Assembly: GCF_011397635.1 (NCBI RefSeq)
Contig: NC_064772.1
Location: 11,795,035-11,859,034 of the forward strand
Direction: 5' to 3'
DNA from: Epinephelus fuscoguttatus
Lineage: Eukaryota; Chordata; Actinopteri; Perciformes; Serranidae
DNA length: 64,000 nucleotides
This document shows positions 45,380 to 57,400 of this stretch, in pieces. The notes beneath the pieces were generated by a model. It worked only from the letters and a program-made list of their open reading frames with translations. It had not been told where the DNA came from and ran no database searches. Within the stretch, counting starts at the first letter, position 1. Each line of letters starts with the position of its first letter. Made by a program: the position numbers and the translations under genes.

Positions 45380-48300
45380 CTACAGGATTAACCAGCCACC
45401 AGAGTACTATAAGAAACTCTTCAACTCCATTAACGGGTAAATGTGTTGTAATATAGTATCAATCAAAGCCTTTATGCTAGGAAATTTAATATACAATTAA
45501 GAAGGAATATGTATTTTTGGTTAATTATAAGTGGTTTTTGACCAAAAAATAACATTTAGGACAATCAGCTTTATGTACAGGGGTGGACCAAATATCAGAA
45601 ATTCAGAATATTCAGTTTTTTGCTGAGATTGCGTTCAATGTAATGTCAATTTTTACAGGCTAACTTCAGTCATTTTTAACCATGACCCCATTTCCCCATG
45701 TTTTTGTGTCTAAGTGAGTAACAGCTGTTTTTGAATCTTGTCTGGTATTGAGCAATAGGGCTGCAGATTGCAGTACAGGTTGCAATGTGATCACTCGGGG
45801 CAGGTGCCACCGTTATTTCACATGCATTACTTTTGTTGAACTTCAGCTGCAAAAACAAGCACTTTAAGCTTGTTTTTGCCACTGACAGGCTTAATTGTTA
45901 TTAGGAGTGTCATACTCCATTATTGAAAGGACCCTACAGAGAAATTCAGTTGAGCTTTATGTGTTTGGCATGTGGAACTTCAATTTACATCCACTAAAAG
46001 TGCTTTTTTGCAACTGACAGCCTCAGATCTTAATTCTAAGTGTCTGACAACTAACATCCTTTTTGTTCAACCAGAAAGAGTCCCAAATTCGGTATCGGCA
46101 AACTCGACTGACTCCATTTAGATAAACAGTAATTTTAGGGCTTATAGAGCCAACCCTCTTTTTAACTATGTGAATTAAGGGTTTATTTTAACCAAACGAG
46201 TAGTTGTTGCAACAGAGGGAAGATGGACCATTATGGCTTTTGTGAGTTTTGTTTTGTTTTTGTCAACTTTAAGTGCAGTTAATTGTTTATTGTTTATTCA
46301 AGAATGAAAGTGCCTCTAGTCTTCCTTGGGTCTTGCACATGGAAAGACAGTACACACATCAAGTAAAGCTATCAACAAATTAAGATATAAAAGCAATCAG
46401 AATGCTAGACTTGTATATCCAAGTGAAGAAATTAGGACTTAGACTAAACTGTAATTAAACATAGCAACAGAAAAAAATGATGCCTACAGACATAAAGGGA
46501 TAATTGGTGATAATAAGACAAGCTGACTGAACAGATATATTTGTGAAAGAATGAAGATATAAATATAACAAATAGGAAAGAACATAGGTACATTAAAATA
46601 TGGCTACGTGGGTATCTTATTATATGGCAAGCTATTTCTTTGGGAGCTTTTTAAAAGTAATTTTGTCATTAGACAATAACTTTAAGCAGAGCATTCCAGA
46701 GTACTGTTGACTTGTTTATAAGAATAGATTAACAACAATTCATTCTTGGTGCTGGGAACATTATGAAGCGTTTTATGATGATAAAATGACTGTTTATTCA
46801 AATAAAGTCTGCTGGCTTCAGCGATAGTCATTTTAGGGCTGTTTCTCGCTAAACAAAGATCTTACTCTTCAAAAGAAAGGTCTGTCTCTGTAGGTATCCT
46901 TTCCACAATATTGTCAGACACTTAGAATAACAATCAGAGCCTGTCAGTGGCAAAAACAAACACTTTTAGAGGACATAAATTAAGGGTGCATATGCCTCGG
47001 GTAGTTACACTGCAGCCTGTTTTGGGAAAGATTGTTATGAAGCAAGTATCTGACAAAGTATGTGTTTACCCACTGCAATTTGACCATGTTTTGCACATAT
47101 CATCAGGACTTACACTTTACACGTTACATATTCTGCTATGTTTATGACTGATGCACCAGTAGAAACCACTGTAACTCTTAATTATAATGGCAGATAAATA
47201 GGGAGATTGTAGTTTATAAAGAAACAGGTTAAAAATATAAAGGTAAGATATAATAATTTTTTCTTCTTTTTTCTTTTAAATTATCTTTTTATTATGTTTA
47301 AAGTCAACATATACAGAGTGATTATACTTTGTACACTTTTTTAACAATTGAAACAGTACAAATTGGACAAACAGAAAAGAAAGTAAAAGAATTAAAAATT
47401 GAGGTAAAGTAAATAAATAAATAAAAGGGGGGTGTGTAGCATAGAAAAAAACAAACATGGGGGTTACATTACAAATGATGTTCCATTATAACCTGAAGTC
47501 TGATCTATGTGGGCTAATGAAATCAATCCATCCTTTCCAGCATATTTAAAATTGTAATAATTTTTTCAATATATAACAATACTGGTATGACACATTGAGA
47601 CAACATGAGGCGACTTATAGCTATACAAAAAAGATAAATAGCACCAGCTGAAAAATTTAATCTCTTGTGGCAAGTGGTAAACTCACAAAGCGACTGACGT
47701 TACAACATAAACCTCAACACATGTTTAATTTAGTTCAATTAACACCTCTAAAGGCCTCTCTGAATGCTTTCTATTATTTTGCCCACCACCCTGTTTGTAT
47801 CTTTGCAGAAAGAGATACAGAACATTTTGTTTCTCTGCGAGTTGAGACTCTTGTGTTTCATGTCTTTGTTAACAGGATCTTTTACCCGGGCGGATCTGCC
47901 AGCATCATGTCATCAGGTTATCAGAGAGCTGCGAAAGTCTTTTATGAGCTTGCTATTGAGGTAAAAGTGTAAAAGATTAATAATGACGTTTGTGTGTTGA
48001 TGTGGAATTATGCTGCAGACGGTATGTGATGTTTCAGGCAAACAAGAACGGCGACTATTTCCCTGTGTGGGGCACGTGTCTTGGATATGAGCAGCTGGCC
48101 TGTTTGACGAGTGGAAAGAACGTACTCTCACGTACCAACACGAGTGATGTGCCATTACCGCTGGTCTTCACTGATGGTATGGCTTTGTCTTAATAGATGA
48201 ACCACCGATTACCCATCACTGGGAGAAGTCTTAATGTTAAGATAGTTAGCTCTGAAAATCCAGTTTTAAGTCCTGACTTGATATGAGAGATATAGAGTTA

Positions 48301-50659
48301 TTGAGATTGTTTTTCTGCAGTGAGCGAAGTGCTAATTGTTAAGAATAGTTCAGTTTTGTTGAAATGACTGAAAGTATTTGTTTCATATAGCTATTTTAGG
48401 TTTAGGACATTATCCATGACCTGAACATGTATGTATGAACTTTCATGAAATATATATATATTTTACAGGACAACAAGGGACTTTTCTTACATTAACTGCT
48501 CTAAAGCTGTGCTAGGCAGATTTGTTGTGGCGTAATTGGGAAAAAATCTCACGATAATCTTTCAGCATATTGTAATATAAGTGGACTGAGAGAACACTAG
48601 ACTTCTGCACCTCCTCTTAGCTCTGTTGTCAGGTTTAGAAAATCTAACCCGTGACAGGAGACTTTGGCCAATCACAGCTCATTTCAGGGAGATGGTGTTC
48701 CTATTGGCTGCTCTACAAATGCAGATGCACGTCCCTTTGGTAAAAGCCTGATCGAATGGTAAAGGATTGTGCAGAGGATGTTGCTATTCCAATTCACTTT
48801 GATTTTATAAAGCCCAAAATCACAAATTTCCTCAGAAGCTTTACAGCATACAACATTCCTCTGTCCTTGGACCCCCCCAAAAAAACCTTCAACAGTAAAT
48901 AAAAGCATGTGCAACAATTGTCTACACTGCAAAGCAACCCAAAAAAGGGACAAAAAGATTTATCAGACAGAGAGTCTAGAAGAGACTTTGACAGTTACCA
49001 AAAAAAAAAAGTATCAATATTGGCAAATCATTTCCGAAATAGAGAGAAAATGTTGCTACTAGTTTTTGTTAACCAGAGAGCTAGAGTCTCTTGGCTGCGG
49101 CTTAATGTTAACATTTATGTAGGTAATGTTAGCTAGAGTCTCAAATCACAGCGTGTCCTTTGCCTCACTCCCCGCCGCTACTGAAAACCGTGCTGTTGAA
49201 AGAGTGGGCAGCAGCTCTGGAGACTGACCTCGAGTCAGCGGCTACAGTAATTCAAATCCAATCGGTGCAAACTCTAGGTCTAGGGGACTGGACAGCCCAG
49301 ACTCCACACTGGATCAGGAAACTTTTTGTTGCTGCCATTACACACGTTAGACCTGGTGCTGGCGCTGTCTATAAGTCCGCTACAGGGTTAACACTGGTGG
49401 AATTTGAGCCGCTGCAGCCGCTGACTGAAGGTCTGTCTCTAGAGAAGATACCCACTCTCCTCCTGACAAAACAGTCCCCAGCAGCAGGGACTCAGGTGGA
49501 GAAGCTGTGGGGTGGCTACCAAGCTAATTGCTGTCTCATTTGTGATCTTATAAACAGAGCCAGAGAGCAGGGCAAGGAGGGGCTGAGCAAATGTGCTGAG
49601 AGCAGCTCTGCAGTGGAAAGATTAAATAAATCCATGCATGGGAAATACTGGGTTACTTGTGCGAGGGACATAGAACAGAGAGAGGAAAGCTGTAGGAGGA
49701 GGGTGAGGCCTACCCCAGCTTTAAATGTCTGATGAAAATATGTGTATTTGTTTGTTATTAATGATACCTAAAAAAATGTTATGACCCGTTTTTAGAGGCC
49801 AAAGACAGCAGGATGTTTGAAGGCTTCCCACCTGAGCTCATGGAAGAATTGGCCTCTGAGCCGCTGACAGCAAACGCTCACAAGTGGAGTGTGACAGTGC
49901 TGGTATGTCATTCATTACCTCTATGATGAGAAAATGATAACATGAATGCAGTGCTGGAGCCTCAGCACTTCTAGAGTACAACAGTATTACTGGTTTGTGG
50001 TGAAATATGAGCCTCGTTTCCTCCCTTGAGCACAACAGTCATTTTTCTAAGAACACAGAAAGCAGGGTGTAGGTTAATTAGGTGCATTGCGACTTACCTT
50101 GTTTCTTTCTTTCAGACTCATAACACAAATGAGGAGCTGAAAAACTTTTACAAAGTGCTCTCCACAAACACGGATGGGAAAACAGAGTTTGTGTCCACGG
50201 TGGAAGGTAGTTACGATGCAGCATCACCTTATTGGTACAAGTTTACAGCAGAATAACACTGCAGGGAACTTTTTTAATGAGTGCTTCCTCTTCCCTCGCC
50301 TCTCTGCAGCATATGATTACCCAATTTATGGGGCACAGTGGCATCCAGAGAAAAATGCATTTGAATGGGGGAAGCCTTACGTCCCACACTCTCTAGCAGC
50401 AGTCAGGACCGCCTTCTACATGGCTGAATTCTTTGTCAATGAAGGTATGATGTAGAATTATTTCTGGTTCTTTAATTACGTAGTAACTGCATGATAGAGG
50501 TTTTGTGACGTGTAAATGTTGCTGTTTTCTTTCCTTACAGCCAGGAAGAACTTTCACAGATTTGAATCCGAGGACGAGGAGACTAAAGCACTGATATATA
50601 ACTACAATCCTGTTTTCAAATCACCCACAAGTACCTTTCTGCAAATGTATTATTTCTGA
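44793..50659 (+). CDS. ggh: ggh: gamma-glutamyl hydrolase, complete, 9 exons, 320 residues
   Basis: Lysosomal or secreted peptidase that removes gamma-linked glutamates from folyl- and antifolyl-polyglutamates. Exons: 44793-44919, 45137-45245, 45386-45436, 47876-47960, 48038-48176, 49796-49902, 50116-50206, 50310-50444, 50541-50659. Phases join without error. The first in-frame ATG gives a signal sequence ([20 protein letters not shown]), then RPIIGVLAQEV. The nucleophile Cys lies in [12 protein letters not shown] and the catalytic His in [14 protein letters not shown], the class-I amidotransferase-like fold. Other hallmarks are [29 protein letters not shown] and [14 protein letters not shown]. 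The length matches the human enzyme (318). The last exon reads through a GTACCT to end STFLQMYYF, like the human SSFQQCYIFD. It is convergent with dpp6. Confidence 0.97.
45027..45053. repeat. (TTG)n microsatellite
   Basis: Nine TTG units in ggh intron 1. Confidence 0.97.
45345..45374 (+). repeat. T30 tract upstream of a ggh acceptor
   Basis: Thirty T lie 11 bases before the acceptor of ggh exon 45386-45436 and serve as or overlap its polypyrimidine tract. Length changes here could influence splicing of this 51-base exon. Confidence 0.9.
45657..47045. mobile_element. Fold-back family, copy 3, decayed and rearranged
   Basis: The left arm (about 45657-45960) carries 'catgaccccatttccccatg', 'tctggtattgagcaataggg' and 'gccactgacaggcttaattg'. 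A second partial left-arm copy follows ('acatccactaaaagtgctt', near 45990-46060). A right-arm piece at about 46880-47040 has 'gagcctgtcagtggcaaaaa' and 'agttacactgcagcctgtt'. The order suggests one old element plus later duplication. All within the long ggh intron 3. Confidence 0.65.
48500..49745. other. Long ggh intron 5 stretch with an untrusted open frame
   Basis: The intron between exons 48038-48176 and 49796-49902 includes a 190-codon open frame at 49160-49732 with no motif I recognise, no splice support and no signal or membrane segment. Around it are 'ctaggcagatttgttgtgg'-type repeat wording and a retroposon end (48800-48945). I consider the frame likely repeat-derived rather than a gene. 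Confidence 0.45.
48800..48945 (+). repeat. Retroposon 3'-end fragment
   Basis: 'ttttataaagcccaaaatca', 'cctcagaagctttacagc' and 'cattcctctgtccttggac' match a frequent fish LINE-like 3' end. It is short and solo. Confidence 0.6.
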
Positions 50660-50863
50660 TGTTTGTTTGTGAAGGGCACTTCCTTTTGAGCAACTGATCT
50701 GCTGTCCTGGTCACATGACACATGAATGTTAGTGAATAATTTTAGTTGTTTGATTTTGCATTTGCTGCTCATTTCATCTGTTGAACCTGAAACTAAAGGA
50801 GGAATACTGCAAGTTAAAAAATCAAATCATGCTTTGTTGATATTGTAAGTGGGTTTACAGCTA

Positions 50864-50869
50864 ATTAAA
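50864..50869 (+). terminator. Candidate ATTAAA polyadenylation signal for ggh
   Basis: The first near-canonical hexamer after the ggh stop, 205 bases downstream, followed by a T-rich stretch. No AATAAA lies between it and the stop. Confidence 0.5.
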
Positions 50870-51004
50870 GAATGCATTTCATGATGTTTTAAGGATTCAA
50901 GGATTTCTGTCTTGAATGTTTGAATGTTCACAGTCTGTACAGAACGAGACTTATCATTAGGGAGACTTGGTCACAAATCAGGACAGAACAAGTGACAGGT
51001 AAGA

Positions 51005-51264
51005 AAAGACATTTCATTTCTCTGTAGGTTCCTTTCTGTAATCTTTGAAGACACTCATAATAACACCCTGAGCCTGTCAGTGGCAAAACAAGAACTTTTA
51101 ATGCGCATCTGATCTGAGTGGGTACACTTAATCCTGCTTTACTGCTGCTGGCTGTAGCTCTGTCTATACTGGACCAATGTCAAAAAGTGTTCCCACAAGT
51201 CAGTTAGACACAATAATGTGAACAAAAAAAAAGGGTCCAGGTTGAAATATGCAGGATTCCCCCT
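51005..51264. mobile_element. Solo arm of the fold-back family
   Basis: Right-arm wording ('gagcctgtcagtggcaaaac', 'actggaccaatgtcaaaa', 'gggtccaggttgaaatatg') ends in 'gattccccct' directly followed by TTAA (51265-51268). No left arm is found nearby. Confidence 0.75.
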
Positions 51265-51509
51265 TTAAAGCTGCTGCATTTATAAACTTTTTTTTAAAAT
51301 TATTATTATTTTTTTAAAGCTGCACTGACTAATATTTTTTATTCGACCTACAAAGTCTGTTCTCATTCTCAGTTTATGGCAGCTCCTGCTCAGCACCAAA
51401 CAGCACACAGACAATTCCCAACAAGCTAGTTAGTTCATGTAGTGGAGCATTTAGCAACTTTAAGAGCCAGAATATTACTCTCAGGATTTATTGACATGAT
51501 TATGGTCTT

Positions 51510-51865
51510 GCACGGTGGTGCAGTGGTGAGCACTGTCGTCTCACAGCAAGAGGGTTTATGGTTCAAACCCAGGAGGGAGCCCTTCTGTGTGGAGTTTGCA
51601 TGTTCTCCCCGTGTCAGTGAGGGGTTTTCTGTGGGTACTCTGGCTTCCTCCCACAATCCAAAGACATGCAGGTTAGGTTAACTGGTGACTCTAAATTGGC
51701 CGTGAGTGTAAATGGTTGTCTGTCACTATGTGTCAGCCCTGTGATAGTCTGGCGACCTGTCCAGGGTGTACCCTGCCTCTCGCCCAATGTCAGCTGGGAT
51801 AGGTTCCAGCCCTCCCCCCCGCGACCCTCAAGAGGATAATATTGAATATGAATGAAATGAATAAC
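51510..51865 (+). repeat. SINE-like teleost repeat, copy 2 (fuller)
   Basis: Begins 'gcacggtggtgcagtggtga', has a B-box-like GGTTCAAACCC (51561-51571), passes through 'tccaaagacatgcaggtta' and 'gtccagggtgtaccctgcct', and ends in ATGAATGAAATGAATA. It is the same family as 4657-4947, in the opposite orientation. The tRNA-like head supports a polymerase III origin. Confidence 0.75.
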
Positions 51866-52238
51866 TGAGAAAACAAGCACAATTTATTTTTTTACCATGA
51901 AACTTCCCATAATTATGACATGATGTCATGGTCTATCATGGTCATTTAGAAAAATGGCAAATATTTTCCTATGATGACTTTTCTCAGAACTCTGAGTTAA
52001 TAATCTTTTTAATTCAGAAAAACAAATGCATCATACTTCCATGACATGCATCAGAATGAATAGTCGTGTTGTGTCTGCTAGCTGTGTGAATAGCAGTTGT
52101 TGAATAACATAGCTTTATGCAGTGATATAATATGTAATGTTCTGTTTAATGCGGCCAAAAAAAAGCAGCAGAGCGCTGAAATTCACAATAAAACATATGA
52201 CCCAAAAAAACACTGAAAGCTGATAAAATATCTATTTT

Positions 52239-54409
52239 TTTATTCTAACATTTACCTTCATGCCACAATCTGCCATGACTCTCCTTCTATGCTTTGGATA
52301 ACAAAGTTGAGCGTCTTGAAAAAGTCCTCAACCACTGGCAAGAAAGTTCGATGTTGCCGTCTGCATTTATAAATTCCACTTTCAACTCAATTTCAAGGAC
52401 AGCAACAGGAAAACAGAAATGAATAGTCAAATGTAACTTCCAAAATGCTTTATGCACAAATAACACTCAGATAATATTGTTTTCTTTTTTCTTTTTTTCT
52501 TTTTTTTTAGAATAAAATGATATTTGAATAACATTTACACATCAAGCTGACGAGACTGGGATCTCAATCACAATACTACTGGAGATGTAATTTATGCAAT
52601 CCAGTAAGGAACATTCAAGATGTCAAAATTACCATGTGGAACTGAGCTATCAGGGATAGTGCTGCAAATAACGTCTGGACATGCACTGAAAAGTAACACA
52701 AATGGCCATTCAAATAAGAAAATAGAAAAATGGAAAATTAAACATGTGCCTCAAGAATTCATTGTTATGCATGTTATATTTGGATAACCCCCCCTCCTTA
52801 TATACAAATAAATAATTCTAAGGGTATACCTCTAATCCTAATGGCCTCTCGCCTTCAACTTTGAACAATGTATTCTGTGATTTAAACCGAGTGTGAGTGA
52901 CGCAGCATTTTCAGTCACAAAAACTGCACTTCCTGTTCCGTTTCCTTCACCTACCATTCTTTAACATGTCATAAGCAATGACGCATGCAGATTCTATACA
53001 TTTAGCTTGGTGCACTGATGTCATTGGACATATTTCCGGAGAATAATATTTAGCGAAACTTTATAATCCCTACAGTTTGTCAATCAGGAATTAGCTACAG
53101 AATGTAGCTTACATGATTTATTTTAATTATCTATTTCAGGCCATAGATTAAAAACAATAGCTGCCATTTTGGGAAGTACGCTTATTGGCATTCTTTCTGA
53201 CAGTCTTTCTGACAAAAGACTGATACCAGTGTCGTGTCTGTCAGTTAAATATTTAGTTAAATCCAGGAGAGGGTTAGCTTAGCTTTGCTTAGCTTAGCAT
53301 AACAGGGGGAAAAACAGCTAGGCTAGCTGCTTCTAGTCTTCACTCTATGCTAAGCTAACCAGCTGCTGCCTGTAGCTTAATATTTAACAGGCAGATGTGT
53401 GAGTGGACTCAATCCTCTTTTGACAAGACCGCGTATAATATCTTTCCAAAAATGTCAAACTATTTTGAGAAAATTAGCCTTGTTGAAGGCTAATTCATAA
53501 ATGCAGTCTCATAGCAGGATGTTGTCTGACAAAGTAAGGCACAGTGACTAAAACAAGTTTGTCTCTTTTGAAAAACATTTGATAAATAAAACTGGAGCGT
53601 CACAATAAAACCGTCTCAAACGACACGTTAACAAACCCACAGCGCTTTTTTTCTTCCAAACACTTTGCCAGCTCAAGAATTCCGTCAGCATCACTGAAAT
53701 ACATAAAATGAGGCTACGAGATGAACATCGGGGCAAACATGAACACCAAAACAAAATATATCCGTAGTAGGCGAGTGAATGTCTGTGTGCTATTTTACAT
53801 ACTGTAAGAACAATAGACACAACCACAGTCCAACATGAAAGTTCTTCACAACTTTAAAAATAGTAACATTTCCTGTATCTGCACAATCCCAGACACCCAT
53901 TGTGAACACTGTCCACCAGCGTTCTTCACCAGGCGTCTAAATTTCATTAATATACAAGCCCATGAGTTATGTGCTATAAGGTGTTCCCTCTCCCCACAGC
54001 TTGAAAGTCTGTGTGAGAGCTGATGCTTTGTTTCCACTGCTTTTAGGGAGCTGGTCCATCCTGCTGCGAAGGAGACCGCTCCCTGTTAAATCAATCAGTA
54101 TATTCCAAAGCATCATGTCAGGTCATCAGTCTTTGTTGGCTCTCCGGAGGGCCGTTTGGAGTCGAACTCAGGGCAGATAGTGGGAGGATGGATGTAGGAG
54201 TAGGTCTGCTGGTAAGGCAGTCTCAGGTTCAGCATGCGGACACGGGGAGTCCAAATGCAAATCAAATTGAGCAAGAACAGATGAGAGTTGCATATTGTGG
54301 ACAACTGTATGCCAGTGTTGTGCTTGGGCACAGGGACAGGATGGAGGTTAGGTGGGTGGATGTATGGGTGGGAAGGATTCAGAGCACAATTGGGCCTCAG
54401 GAGGTCAAG
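52239..54409 (-). other. dpp6: Likely dpp6 3' untranslated region
   Basis: Downstream (leftward) of the dpp6 stop there is no other gene. Minus-strand AATAAA hexamers occur at 53117-53122 and 52239-52244, either of which could end the transcript. The stretch contains a MITE fragment (53220-53460). The exact 3' end is undetermined. Confidence 0.5.
53220..53460. mobile_element. GCTAAGCTAA-type MITE fragment
   Basis: Contains 'ttagcttagctttgcttagc' followed by 'ctatgctaagctaaccagct' and 'gctgcctgtagctt'. This is the family of 8880-9760 in which repeated AGCTAA words mark the interior. It lies in the probable dpp6 3' UTR. Confidence 0.6.
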
Positions 54410-57400
54410 CTAACCCTCGTCTTCACTCTCCTCCTCCAGGGCCTCCTCAAACACACGTTCTGGTAGCCTGAAGCATTCCTCGAAGAAGTTCACCAGAGAC
54501 TGGCTGAGGTGCTGCCTTGTTGCTTCACTGTGAATGAAGTGGCCTTCATCTGGGTAGATCTGAGACAAAGACAAAGAATAAGTGAGTGAGACACTGACAC
54601 TCATCAGTTGGTACAGGACCAGTAATTGAACCGATAGTTGTATTTTATCTGGTTAGATTTATTCAATATTAGGTGGGTAGATATATGGGCAAAAATATCA
54701 GAGCGTCAGAGCTATCAGAGCTTTGACCCTTGACCCTTGACCAACAAAATCTAATCCCATCATCCTTGAGTCCAAGGGGTTCTTAAAATATTAAATCCAT
54801 GAGAATGAGACAGACAAGGTCAATGTAACCTTGACCTTTGACCACCAAATACTAATCAGTTCATCATTGAGCTCATTTATATCGTAGAAAAACTAACAAA
54901 AAAATATCAGAAATTAGTTTGCCTCAATACATTTATAAAAAAATTCATAGAATAGTATGCCTAAAAAATGTCATAGTTTAGTATGCTTACAAATGTCACA
55001 AATTTCATTGCATTGTATGTATTAAAAATGTATAGTATGCCTGAAAATATATTACAAAAAATGACGCACTGTTGTAGGTATTAAAGTCCTCATATAGTAT
55101 GACCAAAACAAAAAAGAACAATATCATAGTGCAGTATGACTCAAAAAAATGTCAGTATAGTATGCCTTAAAATTTTCACCAAAAATTGTCACAGTATAGT
55201 ATGCTTAAAAATTCCATAGTATAGTATATCATAAAAACGTCATGGTATGGTATGCCCAAAAAAAAAAAAAAAAGTTATTTATAGTCAGGTACTGGTTATA
55301 TACGTACATGTAGTGAAGATCCTTAAACTGTACCATAGCATACATATAAAAGACAATAACATGAACAATCCATCTATGCCTATGATTGATTTTCCATCAC
55401 TGCCTATATATTTAATCTCTGAGTACATCTTTAAATTAGTCAAGGATTCCAACTAACAATCATTTCTGTCCATTTTCTTCTTTTTTAATAAAAAAACTTG
55501 AGAGGCGTAGTGTCGTTTTGTTCAAACCAAAATGGATTTAATTGACAATGATAGTAAAAAAAGAAAAACAAGTTTATCATGAGCTTTCTTGGCTTAACAA
55601 GTTAATTTATCACTAAAAGGGACTCAAACTAAATTTCTGGAGTTTGAACTTAACCGAGATATTCTAACTGAGTCATCATGTTTACATGTGTTGACCTAAA
55701 GTCCACCAGAGCTCTGAGAAACCAGGTCTTTATGATGCATGTGTGCAGAGTAACCCGTCTATGGGTCAGTAATAAGCTCCAATGAACATGCAGCTCCAGT
55801 GCATTGTATCCTAATTGGATTAGTCCTGGTGTCAATGCAGGATGCCTGAGAAGGTCTCATAATCTCATTATGTGGAATGACAGCATTGTGAGGGCTAATC
55901 CTCCGCCTGCTGTGGGATCCCACCGGGATCATAAAGCTCCCGGAGGTTGGAGAATAACTGAACCAGGCAGAGAAATTGGATCAGCAGTCGATGTAATTAC
56001 AAGGGAGAGAAAGTAAAACCACATACCTGTAAGGTATAGTTGGCCTTTTCATTGATGAGCTGGGCGATGAATTTTGCTGTATGTTGGAAATGGACCTTTT
56101 CTGGGAAAACATAACGATATATATGCCAAAATGTCAGAGATCTTCTTGCTTTATGAAAGATTTAAACGCTTAAATAAAGGTGAATGGTAAATTCAGACAT
56201 CCTTGTCCTACCATCAGCTGTTGGATGAATAATAAGGAACTTCTTATCCATGAATTGAGATGCTCTGTGTGCTAAATTTGCCATCTGAGGAATAATGAGA
56301 CACACAGTAACAAATTAACAAAAAGATTATATAATGATCATAACTGGAATTTGAAATATAATAATTGTACTCAGATCTTACTGTGTATGCCCTTGGATCA
56401 GGTTTCGGCAGCCCAAGATATCGCTCTGAAAATGCAGAGGCTGCAGGGAAAAGAGAGTTTAAATGAAAACTTTGACATCAAAATTAAATCAAAACTACAC
56501 ATTAATAACAATGTCCGTGTGTTATTTCTGTCTCTGGCCATTTGGAAGGAAATAAAGTTCACTTTTCCAGGTTATTCTCCTCCATATTCAAATAGATTCA
56601 CCCATCTACATATTCTTTAGTCTCGAAGCCATCGCAGACTGCCTTCATTTGCAATTCCAAACTTATACAGTGTCATGGCATGTCTCTCACCCCCTCTGGC
56701 AAGCTAGAGAAATCAAATTGATGGGAAATCAGTCACACCGTGACGCCCGGCTCCTCCTTAATTTGCAGTTTCCTGACTCGGTGCAGCTACGAGAGCACCG
56801 TCTCTCCTTCTCTGTCACTCTCTCCCCGACACACACAGCTCTGATTTTCACACATTTCATTCCTTTGGTAGCTGAGGTGAGGCTGGTGTAGTTAACTTTG
56901 TCTGGCTCTGTTATGATTGGGTTCCAGGCGTATCTGCAGCATCACACTGATAAGGTGAACAAGCTCCTTTTCTTTGCTCACACGCAGAGTACATACATGT
57001 ATCACACAGTCATGGAAATAACTCAGCTGCAGGGGTAAAGGTGATAGATTTGCAATCTCTTTTTTCCTTTGATTACTGTCTAACAGGATGGCCTGCACCT
57101 GAATGATTATGCACAGATACTGCTTGTTTACCTTACACAGCAGAAACTGTAATACAGTCTTCATATTATGAATTATATACGGACTCTATATGGTTTTGCA
57201 AGCTGGTATACAGAAGAAAAAACAACTTACCGTATAATTCAAAGTCAGTGATGGGTGAGAGGACAGCGCCGCACTTTACAGGGGATTCCTCACCACTCAC
57301 CAACAGGCTGGTCACGTAGCCTCCATACACCTGAGGTACAGTAAACATGAATGTTACCACCAGTGGGGGAAATACATTTACTCAACTACTGTAAGCACAA

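Noticed and set aside
49160..49732. 190-codon open frame within ggh intron 5
   Set aside because: No recognised domain, no splice evidence, surrounded by repeat sequence. A long frame alone is weak evidence in this base composition.
50631..50636. GTACCT as a splice donor in the last ggh exon
   Set aside because: Reading through gives STFLQMYYF and a stop, which resembles the human C-terminus and gives the family length.
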